14,822 nucleotides of DNA from Chalciporus piperatus (GCA_038093975.1 JBBPTG010000420.1:1-14822); one strand, 5' to 3'; shown: positions 7,740-14,516, counted from the first letter of the stretch. Notes: generated by a model not told the origin, from the sequence alone. A program made the numbers and translations.

Positions 7740-8492
7740 ATAACTTTGTCCGCGCCAAAACGGACGAAGTATCTTTCCTCGAGAGGGCTCTCGCCCATAC
7801 AGCGATTTTCGATATCCTTAGACCACTTGTGGTCGACAGGACGGCTTTCTTGACGCGCGAGCGCAAGATCCCCCGCATCAAGCACAAAGATGGTGCGGAG
7901 ATCGAGATCGTCGATTGGATCGAGGACACAAGCATTATGAACCTTGGAAGACAGGTTCTTGATGATTGTGTGTTGTACGCGTACCGGGTTCGAAACATCG
8001 TCGACTCGGCTCTGTTGGTTCAGGCCGAAAGGCTTGAATCTAAGAAACGCTTGCACAAGTCCGCTGACGTTGAAATGAAGGACGGTACAGGAGCTTCAGT
8101 TCCTGAAGGCGCCACCTTCCAGAGCATGTTCGATAAAGCAGTCAACACGGCGGTCTCTCGGTTATCCGGCAAAGTAAGTTCCTTCATCGAGTGTTCCCTC
8201 GATGACGAACTGATTCCTTCCTCCATAGGGCCAATCAGGCGGAGGAAAGAATGCTGGGACCAAGGGAGGGAAAGGTGGCAAAGCAGGAAAGCCCTCCAGC
8301 GCCAGAATTCAGACCAACCAACCCAAGCAGCCACAGCCCAAGCCATCCGGATCAGGAAAGGGAAAGGGAAGAGCGCGATCAGAGACGCCTCCTCCATACG
8401 TCCCGCCTCCGGTCAAGGCTCGCCGGCGTCAAGCCGAAGGGGCCCTACGGAAGGCTGCTCAAAAGGGGAAGAAAGCTGTTACGGGAGCTTGA
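7685..8492 (+). CDS. ORF1: basic Gag-like protein, two exons
   Basis: Exon 1 (open from 7685; first in-frame ATG 7937) gives a charged, helix-prone region rich in Leu, Glu and Arg. A 55-nt intron (8174-8228) joins it to exon 2 (8229-8492, 87 codons, stop TGA at 8490). Exon 2 is strongly basic and disordered: GGGK and GKGKGR runs, Pro/Gln-rich words, and a Thr-Pro-Pro-Pro-Tyr motif. The spliced product is 250 codons from 7685 or 166 from ATG 7937. Composition is what is expected of a nucleic-acid-binding ORF1/Gag protein of a retroelement. No zinc knuckle is seen. The reading frame in exon 2 has G/C-rich third positions, whereas the frame continuous with RT reads like an out-of-frame shadow there. 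The true start is unresolved. Confidence 0.6.
8174..8228 (+). other. 55-nt spliceosomal intron within the retroelement
   Basis: Donor AAA|GTAAGT, branch-like CTGAT near 8210, then the pyrimidine-rich TCCTTCCTCC and ATAG|GG. The length is 1 mod 3, so removal changes the frame. Exon 1 ends on a codon boundary. Spliced RNA enters the basic exon-2 frame ending at 8492, while unspliced RNA stays open in the frame that reaches RT. No in-frame stop lies within the intron. Confidence 0.75.
8462..8468 (+). promoter_or_regulatory. Possible -1 frameshift heptamer near the end of ORF1
   Basis: A AAG GGG sits in the ORF1 frame and fits X XXY YYZ. A -1 shift moves from ORF1 into the RT frame 22 nt before the ORF1 stop. 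G-rich Y positions are not the usual efficient type and I did not establish a downstream structure, so this is a weak alternative to intron retention. Confidence 0.2.
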
Positions 8493-8527
8493 GAGAGGAA
8501 GTCGCGTGGACAGACGTAAATAAAGCC

Positions 8528-10834
8528 ATGAAGGACTTTGTTTACGGTAAACCTAGCTCTATCCCTGACGTACTATTATGTGTATCTCCCCTACTCGCAA
8601 TACGGACTATTATCGCGCATACGCCCATTGAGTTTATTGAGGCAGCCAAGTTTCGTGACCACATTCATGTGGGTCCAAACGTGAGTATACCTACTGAGAT
8701 CGAATATGACCTGTCGGTTGGTATGAAATATCTATTTCATCAACCCCGTCGCACTGAGCTAATCAGCGACGCCTGGAGCGACTTTATACGCCGCTTCAGA
8801 TGGAGAGTCAAGTTTCTATTCGAAGGCGACGACGCCACTTATGACCCAGACTACGACGTGCGCGCGCCTTCCATCAAGGAGCCGCCACGTTTACCGCACT
8901 ATGTTGAATTAGCTATCATCGAGGGGCGGAGGTACGTGCGTGACACGATCTCCAAAATACCCGATGACGGCGGCGTGGACGACACCTTTAGACCGCTCGG
9001 TCCTAAGCTATCACAAATTCGACAGTTCTTAATCGACAATGACTACGTTGTTACAGCGACCGATAAGAACCTTGGTATCGCGGTGTCAGAGCGGACCTGG
9101 ATAATGAGTAAAAGTCTAGATTGCATCAGTAACCCAGCCGAATACAGACGGCTGACTGATATAGAAGCTAAAATTATACTAGACCGGAAATGCAATGAAA
9201 TGTTGCTGTTGTCACATGAAGCGGATCACTGCCTTGATTGGCAGTTCGGCACTGTATCGGAATTCTTTCGTAGTAAAATAACGCCCCCGGGGAAAGAACA
9301 TCACATTCCGAAATTCTATGGTATTCCTAAGATCCATAAGGAACCGGTCAAATTTAGACCGATATTACCCTGCCATTCGGCGATACAGAACCCTGCCGCG
9401 AAATTCGTTTCCAAAATCCTCAAACCGATCGTTGAGTCGGCGCCAACCATTATACATGGTACCAAAGATCTGGCGATAAAATTGAGTCAGCTTAAATACA
9501 TACCTCGAAAGCAAATATACATCGTTACCGGTGACGTGGTCGCTTTCTACCCAAACATTCCTCTTAGGAAGTGCTTAGACCGTGTTTTTGACATGTACAT
9601 GGAGCACTACTGGAATATCCCTGACCATGACGACGAGTTCAATGTGAGACAACAGAACGCGTTTAAACGATGCCTAGAGGTGGGCAACACAGAGCTGATA
9701 ACGCAGTTTGATGGCGTACCTTATCTTCAACTTAAAGGCCTAGCAATGGGCCTCGCGGACTCACCCGATCTTGCAAATCTGTACGGGTGGTCATGTGAAA
9801 AACGCGACAAGGTACAAAAACACCACAGTATTGTCTTTTATGGACGATATATCGACGACTGTCTGTCTATAGTTTACGCCGAATCTGAACATGAGGCGCT
9901 ACAAATAGTTCAATCAGTAATACACGTCGATGACTGCGAATTAACCTGGGAGGTTGGAAAATACTTACCGTTCCTGGACATGATGTTATACGTCGATGAT
10001 AAAAACGTTCTCCAGCACATGCCCTACCGGAAAGTCCGATCAAACCAGGAAAGGATTCCATGGATCTCTGCTCACCCGTTCGACGTCAAGCGTGGAACGT
10101 TTTATGGTGAAATGAGCCGTTTGGCCACGCTGAGTAGCACCTTTGAACACTACTCTGACGCCATAAGGAGCTTGGTTGCTCTTTATGTAAAGCGGGGTTA
10201 TCCACAAGCGCTGGTACGGAGTTGGGCTAGAGATAAGCTCACAGTACGATGGGAAAATCGTCTCCAAATACGAAATGAGGGGACCGCGGACGTGCTAGTC
10301 CTCAAAACCCACTTCAATACAGCATGGAATTACTTTAACGCACAAGAACTGAGCGACACTATGATGGGATACATGCGCACTTGGCTAGATAAAGCTGAGC
10401 GTGGCGAATATTCTCGAAAATTCCCGCCGGCCCCTAGGTCCTATGTTGATTCTATATCTGGAACTCACCACGCTGTAAAGCTGGTTGATGATTTCGGTGA
10501 TGAACTCTGGGTCCCGGACGTCCGGAAGATCGGTATCCCTGACCGTCGGATGCTTGTGTCACGTAAGCGTACACAAAATTTATTCGACTTAACAGGTCTT
10601 TGGAAGAAAATAGTGTTGGAACAGCTAGACGAGCGTGAGTCCTCTGCGGATGCTATCCGTCCCTTTGATGAGCCTCACATTGTTCTCGGCGATGAAGCCT
10701 ATCTTCGTCATCCATCAGGCCGTCTGATGGAACAAGGCGACGAAGAACTAAACTTACACCGCCGCTCGCCTACACCTTTAATGGTGGATCCGTCTGACTT
10801 GGCCGACACCCTCCTTCGGGTTGGGCTACGCTAG
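8528..10834 (+). CDS. Penelope-like reverse transcriptase (no GIY-YIG domain)
   Basis: From the first ATG after ORF1 this gives 768 codons; the same frame is open back to 7685 without an ATG before 7937, so a 1001-codon read-through product is possible. Penelope-type motifs in order: Asp-Lys-Asn of the N-terminal block (9062), Ile-Pro-Lys-Ile-His-Lys (9323), motif A Asp-Val-Val-Ala-Phe-Tyr-Pro (catalytic Asp 9533), motif B Gly-Leu-Ala-Met-Gly (9737), motif C Tyr-Ile-Asp-Asp (9848, both catalytic Asp), Phe-Leu-Asp (9971), and the thumb-like His-Pro-Phe-Asp-Val-Lys-Arg-Gly (10073). All catalytic aspartates are intact. About 195 codons after the thumb region show no GIY or YIG motif, so the endonuclease is absent. 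The enzyme would copy element RNA into DNA, probably using a chromosome 3' end as primer. Confidence 0.9.
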   Translation: MKDFVYGKPSSIPDVLLCVSPLLAIRTIIAHTPIEFIEAAKFRDHIHVGPNVSIPTEIEYDLSVGMKYLFHQPRRTELISDAWSDFIRRFRWRVKFLFEGDDATYDPDYDVRAPSIKEPPRLPHYVELAIIEGRRYVRDTISKIPDDGGVDDTFRPLGPKLSQIRQFLIDNDYVVTATDKNLGIAVSERTWIMSKSLDCISNPAEYRRLTDIEAKIILDRKCNEMLLLSHEADHCLDWQFGTVSEFFRSKITPPGKEHHIPKFYGIPKIHKEPVKFRPILPCHSAIQNPAAKFVSKILKPIVESAPTIIHGTKDLAIKLSQLKYIPRKQIYIVTGDVVAFYPNIPLRKCLDRVFDMYMEHYWNIPDHDDEFNVRQQNAFKRCLEVGNTELITQFDGVPYLQLKGLAMGLADSPDLANLYGWSCEKRDKVQKHHSIVFYGRYIDDCLSIVYAESEHEALQIVQSVIHVDDCELTWEVGKYLPFLDMMLYVDDKNVLQHMPYRKVRSNQERIPWISAHPFDVKRGTFYGEMSRLATLSSTFEHYSDAIRSLVALYVKRGYPQALVRSWARDKLTVRWENRLQIRNEGTADVLVLKTHFNTAWNYFNAQELSDTMMGYMRTWLDKAERGEYSRKFPPAPRSYVDSISGTHHAVKLVDDFGDELWVPDVRKIGIPDRRMLVSRKRTQNLFDLTGLWKKIVLEQLDERESSADAIRPFDEPHIVLGDEAYLRHPSGRLMEQGDEELNLHRRSPTPLMVDPSDLADTLLRVGLR

Positions 10835-11191
10835 GTCCCTTGCAACGTAGGAAACGCAGTTTCGTCGGTCTGACGTCCTGGGTCTCCCTTGGAAACGCAC
10901 GTTTGTAACTTTTTCTGCAAAGGTACTGAATGGTACCGCGCACCTCGGCTAAGTGGGTATTAGAGGCCCATCGTCTTCGGACGGAGCCATGAGGTACTAA
11001 TGTGGAGGCCTTTTGGTCAAGTGAGTGTCTAGTACTTGGTTCTCGATTCGGTTGTACTGATGTCGTCAGAGCTGGACCGCTCCGCGTTTGCATTGTCTGG
11101 ATCTCGCTGCTTGTGCGGGGAATATTACGGTAAGTAATACTGTATGTTATTTGGTAAAACGGACATACTAACCACGGTTTTTTGGGAGCCT
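10835..11191 (+). other. 3' untranslated region of the retroelement
   Basis: Runs from the RT stop to the first CCCTAA tract. Repeated GGAAACGCA words occur at about 10849 and 10890. No polyadenylation signal is convincing. Nothing coding is seen; the minus-strand frame across 10770-11093 is antisense to the RT end and 3' region. Confidence 0.5.
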
Positions 11192-11219
11192 TACCCTAAC
11201 CCTTAACCTAACCCTAACC
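11192..11219 (+). repeat. Telomere-type CCCTAA tract, first
   Basis: TACCCTAACCC then TTAACCTAACCCTAACC, a slightly degenerate C-strand telomeric repeat just after the retroelement 3' region. C-strand in the plus orientation means the telomeric end, if inherited in place, faced left. Confidence 0.9.
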
Positions 11220-11284
11220 GTGAGTGTTACTTTCGTAGAGCTTTTCGATAAAAGCTGAATTATAGTGACGTGTTTTGGTATAGC

Positions 11285-11330
11285 TAACCCTAACCCTAAC
11301 CCTAACCTTTAACCTTAACCGAACCTTAAC
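11285..11330 (+). repeat. Telomere-type CCCTAA tract, second
   Basis: Three clean TAACCC units followed by degenerate CTTTAACC and CTTAACC units. It is separated from the first tract by 65 bp of non-telomeric sequence, which could be a tiny remnant of another insertion. Orientation is the same as the first tract. Confidence 0.9.
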
Positions 11331-11700
11331 AGTGGGGCCCTCCGGCTTACGTAAGTGTTCTAGACCCGGCCGTTTCCGGACAGCTCGGCATCTATAGTGT
11401 TATCGCGATAAGAAATAAGGTTTGACACGTCATGGGATTTGAAATATCTAATATTGGATAAGGTACCCGTGTGTGGCTTCGGCCCCCGGGCTAAGTCGGC
11501 CGCCCTGCCTTGGCAGGAACGCTTTGTAATTTATTACAGGAACCATTCCCACGTCATACTGAAACAGGACCGCAGCAGGGGCAAACTGCGCCGCAGCAGA
11601 ACTCTATGTGACGTGTCTCTCCCACTCCCTCGGAGCTACTAATTCGCCGTTTTATTCCCACCAGCCACTCATTGTCTATTTAAGCTGTGAGTGTAACGGT
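11331..11700. other. Region between telomeric tract and hammerhead; no gene seen
   Basis: GC-mixed sequence with a small hairpin (CCTGCC/GGCAGG, about 11503-11518) and a GAAACAGGACC word (11561-11571) that recurs inside the hammerhead. A 67-codon plus-strand frame (11439-11642) has no recognisable motif. It may be the remnant of a second Penelope-like copy, but I see no RT homology here. Confidence 0.4.
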
Positions 11701-11709
11701 TGTTCAAAT

Positions 11710-11792
11710 TTACCATCGGGTCTGATGAGTTATTATAACGAAACAGGACCAGGTTGAGACAAGTAAGTCTCAACACTGTTACCCGGTGTTAA
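11710..11792 (+). ncRNA. Type I hammerhead ribozyme
   Basis: All core elements are present. C3-A9 is CTGATGA (11722-11728). Stem II is GTTA/TAAC (11729-11732 with 11736-11739, loop TTA) with the conserved G-C closing pair. GAAA follows at 11740-11743. Stem III continues with CAG/CTG (11744-11746 with 11776-11778) and, after an internal loop, the 8-bp hairpin GTTGAGAC/GTCTCAAC (11753-11760 with 11767-11774). The A15.1-U16.1 pair is 11743-11779. The cleavage triplet is GTT, with the cut predicted after 11780. Stem I pairs CATCGGGT (11714-11721) with ACCCGGTG (11781-11788) and extends 3 bp after one mismatch. Hammerheads are known in Penelope-like elements, usually in LTR-like regions. This one lies about 0.9 kb after the RT stop. 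Confidence 0.85.
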
Positions 11793-11828
11793 CTCTTCTT
11801 CAGCGTAAAGTCCCTTTCGTGAGAAAGT

Positions 11829-12064
11829 CCCCCCTAACCCCCCCTTAGGGTTCCCCCTTTTCCTCGGTTCCCCCCCCCCCTCCCCCCCCCTCTCCCCCTC
11901 CCCCACGAGCCTGACAAGCCCTAGAGACAAAAGTGCTTTGAGAAGGTCGTGAGCAATGTCATTGTGTGAGAGGTTGAGCTGGCAAACTTTTCCCCCCCTT
12001 AGGGTTCCCCCTTTTCCTCGGTTCCCCTCCCCGTCCCCCTCAGTTCCCCCCTCCCCCTCCCTCT
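11829..12064 (+). repeat. C-run repeats with telomere-like words (G4-prone on the minus strand)
   Basis: A segment CCTTAGGGTTCCCCC followed by TTTTCCTCGGTTCCCC occurs twice (about 11843-11875 and 11997-12027, offset 154 bp) amid long C-runs. The minus strand carries many G4+ runs and could form G-quadruplexes. Frames crossing it are low complexity and not called. Confidence 0.75.
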
Positions 12065-12300
12065 CCAGCATCTCAGTCCCCAAGCATCTCAGGCAAAATG
12101 TCCATTGGCAAAGTCTTCCGGAAACTACGGTAAAAGGGTTCAGCTATTCAACCAAAACAGCAAACCAGAATTATTCAAAGGGTTTCAGTCACGGGATCCT
12201 GGGCTGTTTCAACACAGTGCATTACATGCAGCATATCTCCTCCCTCTTGAGTCTTCTCAACATCTCCCCAGGACAGATCACGATACTTTAAGGTTCGCTT
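12065..12300. other. Unassigned stretch
   Basis: No repeat or recognisable gene. Plus-strand frames (for example 12105-12314) show no motif and no start context that separates them from chance. Confidence 0.4.
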
Positions 12301-12700
12301 TGACACATGTTTGACACATGTTTGACGGATGGGGTAAGGGTTCGACGCGTGTTCGACGGATGGGGTAAGATGTTCGACGGGATGTTCGACATCGACGGGA
12401 TGTTCGACGTGTTCGACAGGATGTTCTACATGTTCGAAGGGATGTTCTACATGTTTGACGGTGTTCGAGACGTGTTCTACAATGTCTTAGGTGTTCTACA
12501 TAAGATATACAGGTTTTGACGCATGTTCTACATTAGTATACACCAGTCTAATGAGATAGATACATGTTCGACGGGATGTTCAACCGGATGAGGTAGGATG
12601 TTCAACGGGATGTTCGACGTGTTCGACAGGATGTTCGACGTGTTCGACAGGATGTTCGACGTGTTCGACAGGATGTTCGACGTGTTCGACAGGATGTTCT
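12301..12700 (+). repeat. GTTCGAC minisatellite, block 1
   Basis: Irregular repeats of ATGTTCGACGG, ATGTTCTAC and ATGTTTGACGG. From 12449 to about 12630 it contains a ~180-bp module that recurs in block 2 (13174-13360) and in part in block 3 (13745-13821). Translated frames give Met-Phe-Asp-Gly repeats, explained by the DNA repeat. Confidence 0.9.
12610..12693 (+). repeat. Four perfect 21-bp tandem repeats
   Basis: The unit starting ATGTTCGACGTG and ending TTCGACAGG is repeated at 12610, 12631, 12652 and 12673 without change, then breaks into a partial copy. Identity of the copies suggests recent expansion. Confidence 0.95.
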
Positions 12701-13173
12701 ACATGTGTTACGCTTGTGCCGGGTAGGTTAAAGCGTAGACGCAAAGCCTAGTCAAAGACAAGGGTTTCAAGGTAGCCTAACGATGGGATGTCCACGTTTA
12801 AGGCCTAGCGTCCGTTCAAGAGTGGGACGGTGACTCTCAGAGGGTTCACAGGAAGCGAGGAATGACCAAGCTAGATTGCGTAGGTCTAAGTTAAAGTTAC
12901 AGGGGAAAACTCGAGGGTTTATATAAGTAGAGGAACGAGTTAAGGGCAGGCATGGAACTGGTCGGAATGTGTAAGAACAAGCTATGACGAATAGGAATGA
13001 GTCATGCTTGGTAAGTGTACAAGTCAGCGATGACGAAGCATGGAATGTGAAAGAACATCGAAGAACATCCGCTGACTAAAGCAAGCAAGAAATAAGAGGC
13101 TTAGGCAGGACTCGAACCAGCGACTAGGACTTAGTACAAGGAAAGAAGAGGAAAGAACAGGACGATCGTAACA
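12701..13173. other. Unique spacer between minisatellite blocks
   Basis: No open frame of note. It ends with a purine-rich stretch and contains a tRNA-like T arm on the minus strand (13105-13121). Otherwise nothing recognisable. Confidence 0.5.
13098..13121 (-). ncRNA. tRNA-like T arm / Pol III B box (fragment)
   Basis: The minus strand reads GGTTCGAGTCC (13108-13118), a perfect B-box word, inside a 5-bp T stem with one mismatch (13117-13121 with 13105-13109). CTAAGCC follows where an acceptor 3' strand would lie, but no matching GGCTTAG is found about 60 nt upstream, and no A box or anticodon arm is clear. It is a tRNA relic, a tRNA-derived SINE piece or chance. Confidence 0.3.
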
Positions 13174-13384
13174 ACATGTTTGACGGTGTTCGAGACATGT
13201 TCTACAATGTCTTAGGTGTTCTACATAAGATATACAGGTTTTGACGCATGTTCTACATTAGTATACACCAGTCTAATGAGATAGATACATGTTCGACGGG
13301 ATGTTCAACCGGATGGGGTAAGATGTTCAACGGGATGTTCAACATGTTCGACAGGATGTTCTACATGTTCGACGATGTTCTGCC
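13174..13384 (+). repeat. GTTCGAC minisatellite, block 2
   Basis: A near-identical copy of block 1 module 12449-12630, including the unique-looking CATAAGATATACAGG and CACCAGTCTAATGAG segments, at an offset of about 725 bp. It breaks into non-repeat sequence near 13385. Confidence 0.9.
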
Positions 13385-13385
13385 A

Positions 13386-13628
13386 AGGTTTGACAAGGTC
13401 CTCATCACCTACATCCCTGGAGAAGCATTTGAATCTCAGTGCCCTATAGTTGCTGAGGGTGACCTGCTTCAGCTTCTTCCCTTCCTCCACCAACTCATCT
13501 AAGATTAAAGAAGGATGCCTTGCTGTTGTTGCTCTTGCTGCCCTTCCCCATGGCCTGCTCTAACTTCCAAGCATACCAAGGTTTCTTCTCTGCAGAACCC
13601 CAGGTCTTCCTATCCTCGTCCAGTTCAC
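13386..13628 (-). pseudogene. Broken protein fragment of unknown family
   Basis: On the minus strand two overlapping frames look protein-like. One (about 13628 to 13503) reads Glu-Leu-Asp-Glu-Asp-Arg-Lys, then Trp- and Lys-rich residues, and stops at TGA. The other (about 13505 to 13388) continues with Asp-Glu-Leu-Val-Glu-Glu-Gly-Lys-Lys and a Cys-Phe-Ser-Arg-Asp-Val stretch. Their end-to-end join suggests one coding segment broken by a frameshift near 13503. Both ends run into GTTCGAC repeats, so it is a fragment trapped between minisatellite blocks. I do not recognise the family; a transposon or duplicated host gene are both possible. Confidence 0.45.
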
Positions 13629-13825
13629 ATGTTTGACGCATGTTTGACGGATGGGGTAAGACGTTCGACAGGATGTTCGACATGTTCAACGGGATGTTCG
13701 ATGCATGTTCAACGGGATGTTCGACATGTTCAACGGGATGTTCTACATGTTTGACGGTGTTCGAGACATGTTCTACAATGTCTTGGGTGTTCTACATAAG
13801 ATATACAGGTTTTGACGCACGTGAA
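13629..13825 (+). repeat. GTTCGAC minisatellite, block 3
   Basis: Starts with CACATGTTTGACGCATG, has several GGGATGTTCGACATGTTCAA units, and ends with a partial copy (13745-13821) of the module in blocks 1 and 2. Met-Phe-Asp-type frames across it are repeat-derived. Confidence 0.85.
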
Positions 13826-14012
13826 TGCTCAATGCTTAGGATTCATCTCTTTCAATGTGTTCAGGTGGTGCGGCCATTTTGCAGGCGAGGTTAGCAAGGA
13901 TGATGGAGTCCAGTTCATAGCATCACTGCTTCTCCTTGTCCAGCCTATAATGTAATCATAATGCATATGTTTGATTCGCCCTCCATTTGAATCAGATGTA
14001 TCGATCCACGGG

Positions 14013-14377
14013 ATGACCTCGCAAGAACATGGGGAATGGGAAGATGGAAACAATGATTGGACATCTCCCTCAGAAAGCGAAAACATAGGTGATGCTGCCC
14101 CCCCAGCCCTCAATCACCTCTCTCACCCCGGCCCTCTCTATTGATGGATGTGCCCCCTGTAGCCCTTCCGCAAAGGCATACAGAGCGACCAGATGAAAGC
14201 TATCATATCTGCGGAATGTCGACCCCCTCCGAGCCCCCTATATCTCCAATCAAGTCCATGGTTACAGGCTCAATGGGCGGCGATCCGTCGAGGGGGGTTT
14301 CCGACTTTCATCCTGAAGGGAATGTCTTCATATCAGACTTTGATGAACTGTTCGCAAACTGGACAATGGATTCATAG
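14013..14377 (+). pseudogene. Small acidic, Pro/Ser-rich protein gene, interrupted at a C7 run
   Basis: An ATG at 14013 opens an acidic frame (Glu-His-Gly-Glu-Trp-Glu-Asp-Gly, then Ser-Pro-Ser-Glu-Ser-Glu) that ends early at 14144. A second frame, displaced by one base, takes over after a run of seven C (14097-14103) and continues with Pro-Leu-Ser-Pro, Pro-Pro-Val-Ala-Leu-Pro and Phe-Ile-Ser-Asp-Phe-Asp-Glu-Leu to a TAG at 14375. Composition continues smoothly across the join, so this is probably one gene of about 121 codons with a lost C, from mutation or assembly error; slippage at C CCC CCC is also possible. Likely intrinsically disordered. Family not recognised. Confidence 0.5.
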
Positions 14378-14453
14378 ATCGAGACTTCCGATATGGGAAT
14401 TCAGTCCAACATGGAGTCCACAGATCCTCCAACAGACCGGGAGGACCCTACAG

Positions 14454-14516
14454 GTGATCACCCACTTTAATTGCATTCTAACAGGCTCATTCGCTAAGCT
14501 GATTGTGTTCATCCAG
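14454..14516 (+). other. Possible 63-nt intron between the two right-end ORFs
   Basis: Donor ACAG|GTGATC, branch-like GCTGAT, acceptor TTCATCCAG. It follows a short frame starting ATG at about 14395 (Met-Glu-Ser-Thr-Asp-Pro-Pro-Thr). A weaker acceptor, CTAACAG, lies within it. Splicing is inferred from motifs only, and the exon after it ends quickly. Confidence 0.25.

Larger units (their letters stand above)
7486..11191 (+). mobile_element. Penelope-like retroelement lacking an endonuclease, telomere-associated
   Basis: Boundaries are approximate. The body contains a basic ORF1 with an intron, a Penelope-type RT ORF and about 360 nt of 3' sequence ending at a CCCTAA tract (11192). Endonuclease-deficient Penelope-like elements (Athena in rotifers, Coprina in basidiomycetes) are known to sit at telomeres and to use chromosome-end priming. 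Here the plus strand reads element 5' to 3' and then CCCTAA, the orientation predicted if the TTAGGG 3' end primed minus-strand synthesis. Retained introns are also a known oddity of Penelope-like elements. The RT frame has no internal stop, so the element may be recent. The 5' limit is unclear and may include array B. Confidence 0.8.

Noticed and set aside
10501..10530. Palindrome-like GTCCCGGACGTCCGG inside the RT gene
   Set aside because: Explained by coding sequence; lacks the GGCC/GGGC ends and flanks of the array palindromes.
10250..10834. C-terminal GIY-YIG endonuclease on the RT
   Set aside because: Looked for GIY and YIG motifs and cysteine/histidine pairs after the thumb region; none are present.
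11057..11063. Hammerhead-like CTGATG in the retroelement 3' region
   Set aside because: Reads CTGATGT; no stem II and GAAA at a plausible spacing on either strand.
10770..11093. 107-codon minus-strand frame across the RT 3' end
   Set aside because: Antisense shadow of the RT end and 3' region with no recognisable motif.
11561..11571. GAAACAGGACC, identical to part of the hammerhead
   Set aside because: No CTGATGA upstream, so at most a decayed copy; not called.
12307..12519. Open frame with Met-Phe-Asp-Gly repeats, also seen at 13248-13502 and 13640-13894
   Set aside because: A direct product of the GTTCGAC minisatellite, with different ends in each block and no non-repeat coding part.
13098..13175. 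Complete tRNA gene on the minus strand
   Set aside because: Only the T arm is convincing; the acceptor partner, anticodon arm and A box are missing.
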